Program-made: the position numbers and the translations under genes | Assembly: GCA_038239195.1 (NCBI GenBank) | Contig: JBBSEZ010000107.1 | Span: 1-24,512 of the forward strand | Origin: JBBSEZ01 sp038239195 | Lineage (GTDB): Bacteria > Planctomycetota > Planctomycetia > Gemmatales > Gemmataceae | Length of the DNA: 24,512 nt | Direction: 5' to 3' | The notes under the pieces: generated by a model | Database searches by the model: none | The model's input: only the letters and a program-made list of their open reading frames with translations | What the model was told of the DNA's origin: nothing | Part shown: positions 24,332 through 24,512 of the stretch, piece after piece | Layout: the number at the start of each line of letters is the position of its first letter | Position numbering within the stretch: position 1 is the stretch's first letter

Positions 24332-24512
24332 TCACCCCGTCACCGCTCCCTCCGAGGCGGACTGCACGCAACGCGCGTACTTCGCCAGCGCCCCGCGCTC
24401 GACGCGCGGCGCCGGCGCCACCCAGGCCGACCGCCGCTGCGCCAGCTCGCCCGCCTCCAGCTCGAGTTGCACCACCTTGGCGTCGGCGTCGATGGTGATG
24501 CGATCGCCCTCG
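24332..24512 (-). CDS. ilvD: Dihydroxy-acid dehydratase, C-terminal end (partial)
   Basis: The last 59 residues are visible. They read EGDRITIDADAKVVQLEL, then ELAQRRSAWVAP, and end in GALAKYARCVQSASEGAVTG before TGA at 24332-24334. This is the well-known IlvD tail (eGDxIxIDa...LxxR...w..G.L.KYa..V.sAs.GAvT). IlvD dehydrates dihydroxy acids in the branched-chain amino acid pathway and carries an Fe-S cluster in its N-terminal part, which lies outside the window. The gene continues past the right edge. Confidence 0.93.
   Translation of the reverse strand, partial: EGDRITIDADAKVVQLELEAGELAQRRSAWVAPAPRVERGALAKYARCVQSASEGAVTG

Overview
The window looks like chromosomal DNA from a planctomycete, probably close to the Gemmataceae. 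The reasons are the high G+C, two DUF1501 proteins, a duplicated DUF1080 (3-keto-disaccharide hydrolase) protein, an ECF sigma factor with a large C-terminal extension, a kinase-like protein with the planctomycete-style segment before its kinase fold, and SHOCT-like and zinc-ribbon small proteins. This is family recognition by eye; no search was run.

Left part (1-9516, all minus strand). A transposase C-terminal remnant abuts a TerB-like gene. Next comes a very long FHA-like/coiled-coil/pseudokinase gene that is split by an in-frame TAG. Upstream of it lie mutL (with endonuclease motif), a GyrB-like ATPase without TOPRIM, and an NtrC-family response regulator. The NtrC, GyrB-like and mutL genes are tightly packed in the order of transcription and look like one operon.

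Middle (9517-14067). The divergent region upstream of the NtrC gene carries a good -24/-12 (sigma-54) match just ahead of a small plus-strand gene. A SHOCT-like gene converges on that small gene. Two plus-strand genes follow: a secreted double-DUF1080 protein, and a striking fusion of an ECF sigma factor, one membrane segment and a DUF1501 domain.

14068-15962 holds a compact two-gene minus-strand cassette with its own sigma-70-like promoter. It encodes a PD-(D/E)XK-like nuclease and, overlapping by ATGA, a phosphoribosyltransferase-fold-like protein. It lies between the intact 3' end of a BNR/sialidase-like gene and a short relic of a related 3' end. It is the best candidate in the window for an undescribed, possibly defensive, system.

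15963-22480 holds the BNR-like secreted protein (minus), then plus-strand genes for a Tat-exported DUF1501 protein, a beta-propeller protein with two CxxCH motifs, and a zinc-ribbon protein. The DUF1501 and CxxCH genes each carry one in-frame stop in otherwise continuous coding sequence. With the FHA gene that makes three interrupted genes in 24.5 kb, which suggests recent decay or consensus errors in the assembly.

Right end (22481-24512, minus). A decayed C-terminal gene fragment is followed by a self-contained promoter/tRNA-Asn-like/terminator unit with non-canonical features, a Tyr/Gly/Arg-repeat secreted protein with a strong sigma-70-like promoter and its own terminator, and the 3' end of ilvD running off the window.
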